From: Echinometra lucunter
Lineage: Eukaryota > Echinodermata > Echinoidea > Camarodonta > Echinometridae
Assembly (NCBI GenBank): GCA_029962745.1
Contig: CM057158.1
Coordinates: 6,199,869 to 6,263,868, forward strand
DNA: 64,000 nucleotides
Reading direction: 5' to 3'
Below, one piece after another: positions 12,584-24,710 of this stretch (position 1 is its first letter; each line of letters starts with the position of its first letter). Under the pieces are notes generated by a model, which ran no database searches, had not been told where the DNA came from, and worked only from the letters and a program-made list of their open reading frames with translations. The position numbers were made by a program, and so were the translations under genes.

Positions 12584-13552
12584 ACCCAAGTACAGCTGCA
12601 AGAATCTTCAGCAGTGAAGGAAGTAGATTATTGCAAAGAAGAAGAAGAAGGAGAAGAAGAACTTAATTTTTTCAAATGCTTGATATCTTATCCCTGAGAT
12701 AACGGTACTGTTTAGGTCAACTTCATAATTACAGTTGAAAAAGAAGAAGCATCTCCTCATCCTTCCTTAGAGATATAACTTTAAAACTCAGCAAACAAAG
12801 GCTTCAATTTTACAGGATAGTGATGGGGCTACATTCGCCAGTTACCCATCCTTTCACCAGGTCTTTCTGATCAGTTCCCCTTTCCTTTACCCTTTACCAC
12901 TATCTGGAAGTAGGGCAACACAAAAAGAACATGATCCCTCTCATCAGATTCATCATTGGATACTGACTGACTTCAGCTGAGATATCCTACATCATTTGTC
13001 AGAATTAACTTTGGTATCCATTATGAGATACACAGCCTCCTTGCCCTCTTGTTGTCTCCTTACCAAGCCCCTTTACAGTAAGGTTATTTTAAAATGTGCC
13101 GTGTCAGGAAGGATTTGAGGTGTACTCCGAGATGTCGTTTATATATCAAGATTTCATATGAATATACCAGACTTTTCCTACATATCTAGGTAGACCTATT
13201 AAGTGAACTTAAGATGTACTTTTAAACATGTACTTTTTAAAATGGGGAGGGGGAGCAGTAGCTACTGATAGCCCATTTATACTAGGCAAAAATGTGAGGT
13301 AATAGTTTCCGCAGCTCGGAGACTGTCACGGCACTACTGCACAGTAGGATTTTCACAAGCATTGCATGAAGCACCATTTATACACCAAGTCCAGGTAACT
13401 TTAGGAGACTAAAAACAGAACATACCACTTTTTCTGATTTTACTCCATTTTGGCACCCTAAACACGTGACATGTTTGCTGTGCCTTAAATGGCAAAAACT
13501 ACTTTTTTCACACATTTTTTCCTGGCGGTGTGTGTACAGCAAGAGTGTTCTC

Positions 13553-13553
<1 letters not shown>

Positions 13554-13584
<31 letters not shown>
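13554..13584. repeat. C31 homopolymer run
   Basis: Thirty-one consecutive C. It could form an i-motif, with a G-quadruplex on the - strand. The exact length may be unreliable in an assembly. Confidence 0.9.
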
Positions 13585-13585
<1 letters not shown>

Positions 13586-14398
13586 CATTAAGATTTAAGA
13601 TACCACCTAGTATATACAAATTTTAACCATGTGTAATATGTAAATTGTATCTAATAGTATTAAGCGGCATTTGAAGATAAAAGACTTTCCAAACTGTTAA
13701 CTTCTGTAAATACAGTTATGCTTCAAATGGAGGCATCATTGTGGTTCTCAAGTGCACATAGAATGTAGCTCATTGTCATACCAGTACTAAACTAATGTTC
13801 AATTGGTTATGGAAACTATATGTCATTACCAGATGTGGAGTCCAAGCTGGCAGCCATTAAACCTCAAGGCTATAAATCCAGTTCATGTTATTTTTCTAAA
13901 CTTGATAATGCGTGTGCTGCATGCCATTTGACTTTTGTATTGTGCACATGTTTTTAGTTAAATTACTTGAGGAGTTCAATGACCTAACCTACCATCAAAC
14001 AGGTTACTCTGATATCCTGTGCAGTCTATGAGTTTTGTATAAGAGCAATATGGGAAATAAAATGCTTGCACTAATTTGATTGGGTTTTTCATAAGAACAT
14101 CTTTCATCTTTGCCCCAAAATATAAGGAAAGAATTAAACTTAATATCATGTAAATTGCTTTAATTAGTTACTTGCAACTAATGTAGCAGTCAGTAGAAAT
14201 AGGTATCCTGATTATTAAAGTTATTGTATTCCCATATTATCAAAATTTGTACGGAATTTATGGGTGGTTTTCTAAACTGATATCAGTTTTATATACCATC
14301 CACAATGTTGAAGCTGTTGATGTGCTGTGGGTTGCACATTTCTGTATCAAGGAGTTTAATGCTATTTCTTCATTTCCCATTTTCTTTTATCTTTGCAG

Positions 14399-14627
14399 CA
14401 TGGCTTGATAAGGACAAAAGATGAAGACTTCATGATCCAGCCCCTCCCGAAGCATTTGGTTCCAGCAGACCACAACTCTCCTTCAGTCCCACATGCAGTA
14501 TACAGGCGTTCAGTAAACTCGTCAAAAATAAGGTTTGCAGAGAAGAAGGGACATCGCAGGGAAAGGCACAGAGAGCGTCATCATTCCAATTCAACCAAAC
14601 AGCACTATTGTGGGAGGAGAAAGAAAT
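14399..14627 (+). CDS. ADAMTS16/18: ADAMTS16/18-like metalloprotease, internal exon: late propeptide
   Basis: This 229 bp exon encodes 76 residues plus one base of a split codon, starting at HGLIRT in phase 0. It runs from an acceptor ending at 14398 to a consensus donor GTAAGT at 628-633 of the 14 kb block. ADAMTS proteins are secreted zinc proteases that cut matrix proteins; the propeptide keeps them inactive in the secretory pathway. Visible features are the conserved GLIRT...PLP.HL block (residues 2-20), the word YRRS, N-glycosylation sequons at N40 and N64, a strongly basic cluster (residues 49-62) and the CGRRKK cysteine motif at 71-76, which resembles the cysteine-switch region of ADAMTS16 and ADAMTS18. 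In the genomic frame the codon after AAA reads TGT, but splicing turns it into TAT (Tyr), matching the family. The exon is internal, so no start codon is expected. ADAMTS16 and ADAMTS18 cannot be told apart here; invertebrates may have one ancestor gene. Confidence 0.9.
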
Positions 14628-16246
14628 GTAAGTGATATCACTTTTATGGAGTTCGAAATTAACCTGATGGTGTCATCAATGAGTACAATCTGATTTTAGT
14701 ATAATGTATGTTTCAGAGACTCCAGCCCGAGATTTCTCAGGCTTGGTACTCAGAGGGCTAAGCTTTGCAAAAAGTACTGAACAGAAATCAAGATTTCTAC
14801 CCAGAGTCCAGTATTTCTGCAACAGGTTGTATTTTTCACTATTTCTGAAGAATATATCCTGACAAGATTGATCTTCATCTGATTAAATTATTGATGTAAG
14901 ACCAAGCATCCTGTTTGATACAGGTACATGATTGATTCCATTGGCCATTGACAATGACTTAGGAATCAAGTGTTCCTCACAGGACAGAATTTGAATCTTC
15001 ACAATTTTCATTTTCCCCACTTGGTCTTTCTGGTTTTGGAAAGAGTTTGTTTTAAAGAGAAGCTTCTTTGTTACCAAATTTATCTGCTCCGTTAGTGGAG
15101 CACAGCTCCTGTGTGACCGTACAAAGGCGGCGGTGGTATTAATCACCAGAAAACAAGGATAGGTCTGAAGAATAAAAAGTGCTCTTGCATGTCGACTTCA
15201 TCCTGAGACAACGGGTCTGGACACTGGTATCATTTGAAAAGAATCATCCATAAATCCGAAGCATTGTTTGAACGGTCTGTTGCTCCTAACAGAGCCTGCT
15301 TGTAACGCCTGCCTTTTTGCCTGCCTACCCGTCCTTCTTCCTACAGGAAAATTTTGTTTTGGATGTTGATGAAAACATAGGAGATGTATAATAGGAGAAT
15401 TGTGGTTTGTCATAGAAGGATGGCTGCAATGGAACCTTTCCTGGGTATTTAGAGATTATTCATGTTCACAGGGGCTTGCCATCATATTGACTGGGATTTA
15501 TGATGTAGATTTACTGTCTAGATACTGGCATTAAAGTAGAGAAAACAAATCAGTTATTATGTCGTTATAATTTTGCACAACCCACCAAGGATTGCTTTTC
15601 TGTCATTGCCTTTAGCAAGCCAAAGTGGATTAAAATATAATTAGTTGTCTCCAACCTCAGACTGAAATTTGAGCAATAAAACATAAAAAATATGGTTTAT
15701 TTTACTTTAAAAAGCAATGAAAAGATGGGAGGTATATATTTCATTTCTGCATACAGACAGGGCTTATTTTTAATGCATGCTCTTTTCATTATTAAAAAGA
15801 TGGAGTTTTTTAGAATATAGATTCAGGCATTTAACAATACATTTAACTTATTTGACAATAAAATAGGCATGTATAGAAGTATCAGTTTCATTATTGTTTT
15901 GATAAGATGTTTGATGAGATATGTTTAAAACAGCTATATTCATAAATCATACTATATATTTGCAATGATGGTTTATGTGATTACTCAGAATGTCTCTCTA
16001 AAAAGTCTTTTTAGTTACATGTACATTTCATATATATGCATGCATATGCTCAATCCAGAGTAATTTACTATTATTTTCACTTTGAAAGTAGAGAGAATAG
16101 AAAATTAGAATATTGAATACTAACTGGGGATATGGTTTTGAGAATGGTTACACTCTTGTAATGCTTACACCCAATGAATAAATGTGATAATAATCTCAAT
16201 TCTTTGGAGAGACGAGGGAATGATGAAAACATAACCAGGGGGTGGA

Positions 16247-16280
16247 GAAGCACCAGTATTGCGGTCACTCATGAGGACAA

Positions 16281-16313
<33 letters not shown>

Positions 16314-16690
16314 TAGATGCGTACATATATCTGCTTGATATTGTATTTAGTAATTTTTTTGTGTAAGCTGGATAACATTAAAATCAAATATATGTAAAAA
16401 GATTGTAGAAATCTAGATTGGACTACCAGGTGGTGTTGAAGCACCTACCTTGTGGTCACTCATGGAGGCAGAGACAGAAATGCTTCGTGTAAGCTAGAGA
16501 ACATTGTATTTCTTAAGCCAAGTGTATGTGACAAGATTTGTAGAAATAGACACCAGGGTTGAAGCACCTGTAGTGTGGTCACTCTTGGAGGGAGAAAGCA
16601 AGGATATTCATTAATGTCAAATGCTTTGTGTAAGCTGGAGAACACTGCCTTTCTTAAGCCAAGTGTATGTAAAAAAATATTGTAGAGATT
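16247..16690. repeat. Diverged tandem repeat, three units
   Basis: Three units start with GAAGCACC at 16247, 16438 and 16561, each followed by a GTGGTCACTC or CGGTCACTC word. The last two also share TGTAAGCTGGAGAACA and TTCTTAAGCCAAGTGTATGT. Spacing differs (191 and 123 bp), so units have gained or lost sequence. A (GA)n-G9 tract at 16280-16312 sits inside the first unit. Confidence 0.75.
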
Positions 16691-17404
16691 GAGATAGGGT
16701 ATTTAGATAAGGTCTTTAGAGTGGTTGGTACATTGTATAATATGAAGCCCAGGAAGTGCAGATTAGAGTGTCGCCAAAATGTTATCCATTTTTAATGATG
16801 ACCCTATTGCGGCTCACTTAAGAATTGTCATTTCTAAAACTTTATTATAGCAGCTTTATTTCAAGGCTCTTGATAGAATGCCCTTATCCAGCTTTGATTA
16901 GCTTTGATAGTATTCCCATACTGCCTTTGATTGGAAGGTTTAAATTGATTATCAACTAATTTGAATATGAGAGTAAATTCACATTCATGAGATGAAACAA
17001 AATTGAGGGGAATATTGACCTCTTCCTGAATTGGAGTTCCAGCAAAGGTTTCCGGTTTACTTTATCCTCCATTCGAAATCGCATACCTCGATATCTCGGC
17101 TATCTGAGGCTTATAGTATGTATGTGTTGATGCTATGTCTTTTAACCAACATGATGTTATCCCATAGCAAAAACTAAGTACAAGCGAGCTGCATACAGTG
17201 TACGATGAACATTGTGAGAGAAGCCCAGTAAGTGACTGGCCAAGACCTTGCATTTTCACCCACCTATCAATCATATAGAAACCTCTTACCATCATTTCAG
17301 TTAATCCCCATGTACAGTTACACACAGATCAGATCAATTGCTAAATAAGCAACAGTCAGTACAGTGAACCAACCCAATATCTATACTTGCAATACTTTGT
17401 TTGT

Positions 17405-18780
17405 GATAACTAACTTTACAATTTGGCTAATTTGAGTTGACCTCGCCATGTCTGTAAGCATGTATTCACACTCCATCACTCATTCTGAATAGCTTTTGAT
17501 AAACCAATATGATTGAAGGATACTCAGGAATACTTTACTCAGAGATTAAACCCAACAGAATAACTTTGAAAGACACACGGTTACATTTTCTCTCACTGCC
17601 CTGGTTGACTAAAGACATTTTATTTTTTGGTTGTATACACACATCTGATAAGTGGCCAGATAAGCTACAATCACTACTGTAAATTCAGTATGTTACACTT
17701 ACACCGCTTTCAGACGTACCAACTTATCGTATATTCATACGTTGTATTGATACGGGACCTTTTAGACGCAACGCCCTGTTATCCGATAATCTCATAGGAG
17801 CATTCAGACGTACCTCGCGCTCAGTCGAACTTTCGTGGGAAGCTCATGAATATGTATGAGTCCCTTGCGCAGTATGAACTTCACGCAGGCTCTGCGCTTC
17901 GTATTTGTGTTGCGCACGTTCTGCTGGACTCATAGTAGAGTAGAGGTTGGGCCCTAAGCGCGCGTTGCAAATAAGTCCCGCCTACTTATACAACGTATGG
18001 ATATGAGAGCATTTAGACGTGAATTTACATTGTATGGATATAGGATAATCGTACGAAACGATGCCCAAATCAACGTTTTGATATACGTCGTATATTGAAA
18101 CGACGTATCAATATAAGAGCATTCAGACGATAAACAACGTCCTATATCCATATGTCGTATATTCATACGTCGTATATCGATACAAGAACTCTCTCGTCTG
18201 AAAGTGGGGTTAATCTGTAATTGTTTGATAAATCTAGCTTAACAGTCTCGGTAATTTAAATTCTTCTCTTGCTATTCACAGTCTGTCACTCAATTGAACA
18301 GCTTTTCATCAACTTTGTTAAAACTCTGAATTGAAAAAAAAACCAAACAAACAAACAAACTTCTAAATGGATACTCAAGATTACTTTACTCAGAGATTAA
18401 ATGCAACAGAATTAATTTTGAAAGACACACAGTTACATTTTCTCTCATTTCCCTATTTGAAATAAGACATTTAATTCTTTTGGTTGCATATATACACATC
18501 TGATTAGTGGCCAGATAAGCTACAGTCACTACAGTAAATTCAAAATGTTACTCTTACTCTGTAATTTTTTGATAAATCTAGATTAACATTCTTGGTAATT
18601 AGAGTTCTCCTCTTACTGTTTGCAGGCATGCAGATCACAGTCACTCAATCTGAACAGCTTTTCATCAACTTTGTTAAAACTCTGAATGGAAAAAAGAAGA
18701 AGAAAACTCTTGAATGGATACTCATGCAAGATTATTTAGTGTTAAAAATCAATAGAATTAACCTTTGAAGACACCTGGTT
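17405..18780. repeat. Tandem duplication of a ~345 bp unit, interrupted by a transposon
   Basis: Units begin near GGATACTC at 17518, 18369 and 18716. Shared words include CTTTACTCAGAGATTAAA, GAAAGACACAC.GTTACATTTTCTCTCA, GGCCAGATAAGCTACA and CTTTTCATCAACTTTGTTAAAACTCTGAA. After removing the 508 bp insertion and its 3 bp duplication, the spacing is about 340 and 347 bp. The third unit is partial. Confidence 0.85.
17702..18209. mobile_element. 508 bp DNA transposon with TTA target duplication (PIF/Harbinger-like)
   Basis: The ends are inverted repeats CACCGCTTTCAGACG and CGTCTGAAAGTGGGG, 13 of 15 positions matching. TTA lies on both sides (17699-17701 and 18210-18212). The neighbouring tandem copy at about 18545-18565 (GTTACTCTTACTCTGTAATT) has a single TTA-like site at the same place and so shows the state before insertion. 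TTA duplication is characteristic of PIF/Harbinger. The interior has several palindromic copies of a CGTCGTATATnnATACG motif and GC-rich words, and no transposase. Confidence 0.8.
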
Positions 18781-20064
18781 AGATCTTCTGTGATTTATTT
18801 CCATGGTAGCACAATTCCTTTTAAAACAGAAGCTGGAGTTCTGGGAAGAGGTGAAAGACAACTTGTGAGCTTTCCCCGTCTTTTTAGATTATTTCAGAAG
18901 AATAGCATAGGAGAAATGTCTCTTGAAAAGAATTCCTTTTCAAATGCCCTCATATTCGAAATATGGCAAGAAACAGCTTGAGTGTTCATGCAGAACACTG
19001 GTATGCAGTTCCATCTACCCATTTCTGTGTGCAGTGCTTGTGCTTTTTAACAAGAATGAGTTGATTTCTTATCATTATAATGATTTAAAGACCCCGGAGT
19101 ATAAATTGATTTTCATTTAATACTTAATCAACCTTTCCCAGCTGCGTTGAAATGATTTCTTTGACATTGCGATGGCATGACCAGAACTCATGTCCATCTT
19201 GTAGCCTGCTGAAATCTGTGGTAGATGTTGAAGTAATCATTCTCCTAGTATTAGTTAACTAACTTTGCTTTCCTATTTATTGAGAACCCCATACAAGACT
19301 TTAAGTTAGAGTTTGTTTGAGTGGTCAGATGTAGTTTTGGCAAATTGATGTTTCAACTGATGGTTGTATGAATAGCTAGCATTCAGTTTCAAAAAATGTA
19401 CTGCTCTAATCATAATTCAATCCTTTCAAAAGGAACTCCTACAGTCTTTCCAGTATCATATATCCTTATTGTTATCTCCTTTTCATGTTGGCTTATGTCT
19501 TCTCAGGGGTGTTCTAATACCTACCTTTAATACCCTTAAAATGAGAAGAGCCTAAGAAGTGATCTGGTGTTAATTTGTTTGACCTCGGCACGTGAGACGT
19601 CATTCATCAAGACAATTGTAGCTACAACAATTCTCCCTGTGCCTTTAGTATGTTGTATTGTGACATTTAATCCAATTCTTTTGATACCTTACTGCCCTCT
19701 CCTTCACTTTTGTAATGGGCAGTCCATCACACCTCTCTTGTTGTCAACCAACGTCGATTAGTTCACTATCCAGACTTCCTTAATTCATATGTATCCCTCT
19801 GAAATGAATCATGTGGCCATACGATAAGTAATCATTGTCCGAATATCACATGGTAAAACATAGTATAAAACTGTACAGGGAATTACGTGTTTGAACATCA
19901 TTTTGAATGAAAACTTGATAACAGCAACAAAAAATTTCAGCATCTCGTTGTTTTTTTGAATGTGGTACTATCAAAATCATATAAAAGCAAGGTTTATGAT
20001 ATATGTGGGCTGATGTGACCAGTTAGTTGAATCTTGTATGCTCCAGCACCACTCATGATGTTAA

Positions 20065-20135
20065 CCGTTGACTACTGAAATCTCTTATTCCCATAGGCTT
20101 AATACGGGGGTCAACCGGTTCCAGTAAGCAATGGG
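20065..20135 (+). mobile_element. 71 bp TTAA-flanked miniature element (family F4), copy 2
   Basis: Sits exactly between TTAA at 20061-20064 and TTAA at 20136-20139. It starts CCGTTGACTACTG and ends CCAGTAAGCAATGGG. It matches the element at 21501 in the same orientation and the one at 56 in reverse. Confidence 0.8.
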
Positions 20136-20666
20136 TTAACTATGCTGTCAGCTGACCTCCCCATAACTACTGTTAAACCAGAAACTTGTGTGACATGAAT
20201 CTTTCATGAAATTTAACGATGGCCATTTTCGCAGCATGAAAATGTTGTGAATTAACCAAATAACTATACTGATTATTGTATTTCACAGCATGAAACTTGC
20301 ATGAATCACAATCCATCACGAAATTCATGACAGTTTCATGCATATGGAAATTTCGGGCTTTACATTATTATCCTGATCCGATGTTTCTTTATACTAGACA
20401 TTTTTTCAAGCATGTATGCTTCTGTGATCTGCCATTGTTTTTTAATGACATGTTTCTTTATATGACTAAGAATTTTGGAAAACTCAAATGTAGCCTGAAC
20501 AGACTGTTGGACTAACTGAAATTTTCTGAAGCCTTAAAATGGTACAGCTTACTATGTTATTAGGGTTTGTACATTCTGCAGGACCATTGTAGCATTATGT
20601 GGTCATCATAATGTAGAGCATTGTTTAGTTTTCTAAGGCTTTGGATCTTTTTGAATGATGATTTTT

Positions 20667-21035
20667 ACAGACCTGTAAAAGCGGATTATGTTTTAAAAAA
20701 AGCTTACACCTAGTAGTCTCTTTCACTAAAACATGCAAAGGACACTGGAGGAGAATATTGGATGCAGAATAAACATTCTGCTAGTGGCTTCACTTGGATC
20801 ATCCTTTTTGAAAGCAAAGCTGAAGAGTTTTCAAAAATAACTGACTAAAGAAGGTGCTTAATGATTTCCTTACAGGCCTATAAAAAAGCAGATTATGTTC
20901 AAAGCTTATACCATTTAACAACCCTATATAATAGCACTAAAATATACAAGGGCACAAAAAATGGATGCAAAGTAAGTATTCCTCCAGTGGGTCTATTAAG
21001 GTCATCATTGTTTTGTATCAAAGACAAGTTGGTAT
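20667..21035. repeat. Diverged ~205 bp tandem duplication
   Basis: Two units start ACAG.CCTrTAAAA (20667 and 20872) and share GC.GATTATGTT, AAGCTTA.ACC and GGATGCAnAnTAA words in the same order. They have drifted considerably, indicating an old duplication. Confidence 0.7.
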
Positions 21036-21500
21036 TATGCAAATTCATTTAAACTCAACTCTATGTCCTATGTCATGTTTAACGAAAGAAAAAACTTAGA
21101 CCTAAGCCTTACTTCCTTGGTTAAGACTTGGCTTTGGACCTAGGGATAGGTTTAACTTTTTACCAGAATATGGACCAAAGAGTTTTTGAATTAAGGTAAG
21201 GGGTAGAATGTTGTCAAATGTGAGCATATGAAATTTAATTCAAAGATACCAAGTTGTCATCTTCATAAGATAGCTTATCACACACTCTCAAAGATTTGCA
21301 GGAAATTAAATTGATGGGATCTTAAGAACCACAGCTACTTGAATGGATTTAGTCTGTTGTTCAGTATATTAGTGACCCACAACTTATTTATGACTTTTCA
21401 GAGAAACCTTGCTAGCACTGATATGTAAAAACTACCCAATAAGAGTTGGCAGTAGTAGGCTTATGCTTGTTTATCATTAGATTTTTTCTTATTTTCTTAA

Positions 21501-21572
21501 CCTGTTGACTACTAAATTCTCAAACTCCCATAGACTTGATACAGGGACCATCTTGTTTCCATAGGCAATGGG
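21501..21572 (+). mobile_element. 72 bp TTAA-flanked miniature element (family F4), copy 3
   Basis: Sits between TTAA at 21497-21500 and TTAA at 21573-21576; starts CCTGTTGACTACTAAATTCTC and ends CCATAGGCAATGGG. Same orientation as the copy at 20065, with which it shares TCCCATAG.CTT.ATAC in the middle. Confidence 0.8.
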
Positions 21573-23510
21573 TTAATATATAATTTTTTTATGTATATTG
21601 CAAAAATTATTACAGCTCTGATTCAAGTAATCTAAACTTATGAATCCCAACTGGCCATCTTTGAAAATTCATTTAACTTTTTTAGAAGTTATTATTACTT
21701 TCGACTTGATTACTTCCTTTATAGGACTGTGTATCTTTGTCTGATTTAATCGTTTTAATGACAAATATCTCTCCATCCTACTCTTGCTCTCTATACACGT
21801 GTGAGTCTTGTTTGAGTGACTGATTTTTAAGATGATTAAAGCTTTATGTAAAATGAAAAGAAGCAGGTCAAACTGAAATGGAGCATATCATTTAGCAGGA
21901 ACTATGTATTGATAGTATTTGACTAGCTGGACAACTATTGAACATCAAAACATATTGGTGTTATAGAGATCTCAGTATATAAAGATAATTTTGATACTGT
22001 TGCATGTTACTTCTTTGATACTGTTGTCAGTAAATCTTCTGTAACATATTGGTGATTTTTTCTTTCCAAATGATATTGAATACAGAAATTGAACTGCTTT
22101 TTAATAGACAGGTTTATCAAAAAAACTAAATTACTTCTGTCATTCTGTGGATTAAAAAAAAAAATTTACCATGACTGTCTTTAACAGCAGCAAGCAAAGC
22201 TATAGGCCTATATATCATTTCATAAATATTTTCTATTTTGACAACCTGAATGGGATCATAGCTTAACACTTGACTAAAAACTATGTCAGCAGCAGAGAAG
22301 TGTTGAAATCTGCCAACTGCATTTTCTTCTTGATAATCTATAAGTTTATAGAAGCAATGATCCCTCATGGATTAATAATCATTCAATGGGTTGTACCTCA
22401 GAGAACAATTGTTTAAAAGTTAGCAGCAGCTGCTAGACATAGAGTAACCTAACATATTTCTTTTCCCTTGGAGACAATATAAAGAAGTCAAAAAACTGTT
22501 AATATTTGATATATTTGATATATTTGGTGTATCCCCAATGTACTTGCACTTCCGCTAAGGCTACTGTTTTTGTTTTTGTTTTATTTTGTAATACATAGAG
22601 TATGAATTTATTGCTACAGGTGTTTGGTTTAGGTGTCCATGAACTGTCTGTATGATCATTATTCAAAGGTTGGAGCTTACGATAAAATCTAGGATGATTG
22701 ATTAAAACCTTGTTTTTACTTGTTTCAACTGAAAATTTTATCTTTTTTTAAAAATAAAATTTAAATGAAGTGTTCTTAGTTGATTTGAAACACATTGAAT
22801 AATGTATGAAGTCAAATATTTGATGAATGTGTTTGCTTTTAAAGATAAAAACTTTTGTTCTATTATAACAAACTCTAACTGGCTTTTAAATGGCATTAGT
22901 AAAGAATTTTGATAATGATTTTGATAGATGTGATCTGTTTTGATTTCAAATAGTTGTCATTTCTAGGTCATGGTTTTCTCTGTACTATATCTCTTTTGTA
23001 TACTCCTTTGCATGGATCTTTGTATTCTTTTTATCATACTTTCATCTGAATCGTCTTTTCTCAGGAAGTATACTGTGATTCTAGGAAGTCACTTTGATTT
23101 GACTGACTATGAGACCTTAGAGAGTACTCCATTTTCCTGGTTTCAAGCTTAGAGGAAATAATTCTGGTTGATGGCTTCTGAAAATTTACTGCACTGAGGT
23201 GAAAGTCTTGAAGAATGACGACGATATCCTCTTTGTGGTCATTCGTTAAAGTTGTTTAAATCGATAAAGAGATCAGCAGCTTTTAGAATAGTTTGGTGTC
23301 TGACCACAATGACAAACATTCACCATTTTTTGTCGGGATACATTAAAATATTCCTAGAAATTTGTCCTTACACAAAGATGGCCAAATTCCACATTTATTT
23401 ATTGCTTAGAAGGAATAATATTTCCTTGAATAAAACCACACACTTAGATGCTTTCAAGCTAAGGGGCTAGGATTTTGTGATGTTTAATTTGTATACAGAG
23501 TTGAAGACCT

Positions 23511-23608
23511 GGGGAGCGTTTCATGAAGAGTTTTGTCAGTGATTTTCACTGACAACTGTTATAAGCTACTGAAAATCCTTGCATCTGATTGGCTGAGAGC
23601 AAATTCCC
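23511..23608. mobile_element. Probable truncated miniature element related to the one at 32533
   Basis: GGGGAGCGTTTCATGAAGAG is followed by GTCAGTGATTTTCACTGAC and by GATTGGCTGAGAG, the same order of words (TTTCATGAA, GTCAGT, C.AATC/GATTGGCTGAGA) as in the complete element at 32533. No matching second end is seen, so it is a fragment at best. Confidence 0.4.
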
Positions 23609-24279
23609 CTGGAATTCATCTATCGTTTGGTTATGAGCACTAGTATACTCTTTTGGGATAAGGTGGTTTGATTATTTGAAAATATTTCTTCACAAACTTG
23701 GCTGTTGCCCAAAGGTGTTTATTAAATGTTTCTAGGTTTTTGAACTTTCGCTCCCTGTTGCACAGATTTGGCAAGGTTTCTGTATCCTTGTATGTTTTCC
23801 CTTCATTGTAGTACATCAAGAGAAAGCCCAAAGAATGTCCTGGTTTTCATCAAAATATTGGCTATTGATCAAATAACAGTTATTGTGCATTAGTTGACAT
23901 TAATGTTACACTGTAGTTAGTGTCATGAAGAATCATTGTGTGTCTGTAAATTTTTGGCAGGTTATAGATTCTTGTGTGTTTGTTTCCTGTTTTCCTGTTG
24001 TGAGAGTAATAATGTCAATGTGTCACTAACATTTTCTACAGCTAAGCACCCTTAAAAAAAGTTTTTCTTCTAAATCTCTAGGATATCATATGTTTAGGTT
24101 TTCAGAAATGTCACCAATTTTGTCACCATTGATTAAATGAAACATACATGGGCTACTAAGAAATAATTTGTGATGTTATGCAAGGAGGCTTATAGATGAT
24201 GACCTATCATGATGTGATGATGCCAGATATCCTTCAAGGGTTGAGACCATCCCATTCTTCTTGTTACTGGGTATCTTAA

Positions 24280-24710
24280 CCCATTCGTGACAGAGGGTCC
24301 ACATTATGTGGTTTGGTCTAATAACTTTTGATGTTTGGTCTAATAACTTTTGATGCAGAGCCCTAAATATCATACCAAATACGTGAGCAGAAAGAGCAAA
24401 AAATTCTACACATACTGTGCCCATTTTCGTTGCATCAATATTTGTTGTTTGATGCTGATATTTTTTTAAAGGAAAATAAGCATTAGAATCCTTAAATTGG
24501 CAATGCGATGAAAATGTTAAAATTTCTGTTTTTCCCTGCAAATTGGCAACTTTATGACTTCTCATCATACATTCTGTCAATTTATATTTATTTCAGATAC
24601 ATGATGTTTTATAAGAAAAATGTAGCAATAAAAGAAAAATGTTGGTGTTGCCAATTTGAAGAATAAAAGCTGATCAAATTAGGCTTTAAATAATTCCTGT
24701 CACGAATGGG
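24280..24710 (+). mobile_element. TTAA-flanked miniature element family F2, copy 2 (431 bp)
   Basis: Perfect ends: CCCATTCGTGACAG at the start and CTGTCACGAATGGG at the end, with TTAA on both sides (24276-24279, 24711-24714). It matches the copy at 11619 along its length. A 22 bp unit (TTTGGTCTAATAACTTTTGATG) is duplicated at 24312-24355. CCC ends with TTAA targets fit the piggyBac superfamily, but no transposase is present to confirm this. Confidence 0.88.

Larger units (their letters stand above)
1..14398 (+). other. 3' part of an upstream intron of the ADAMTS16/18-like gene
   Basis: This stretch lies before the first recognised exon and ends in a good acceptor: a pyrimidine-rich run (TTTTCTTTTATCTTTGCAG) ending at 14398. 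Since the following exon starts in the middle of the propeptide, the signal peptide and early propeptide exons must lie further upstream; I looked for a cysteine-containing early propeptide exon here and saw none. The content is AT-rich non-coding sequence with repeats listed separately: a 71 bp TTAA element, two foldback elements, a 12 bp tandem repeat, a 476 bp and a 394 bp miniature element, and purine tracts. Around 8330-8510 the sequence is richer in CpG than its neighbours, but no gene or repeat was recognised there. Confidence 0.7.

Noticed and set aside
24176..24580. 134-residue open frame on the - strand
   Set aside because: It runs across most of the TTAA-flanked element at 24280 and into its flank, with no known domain.
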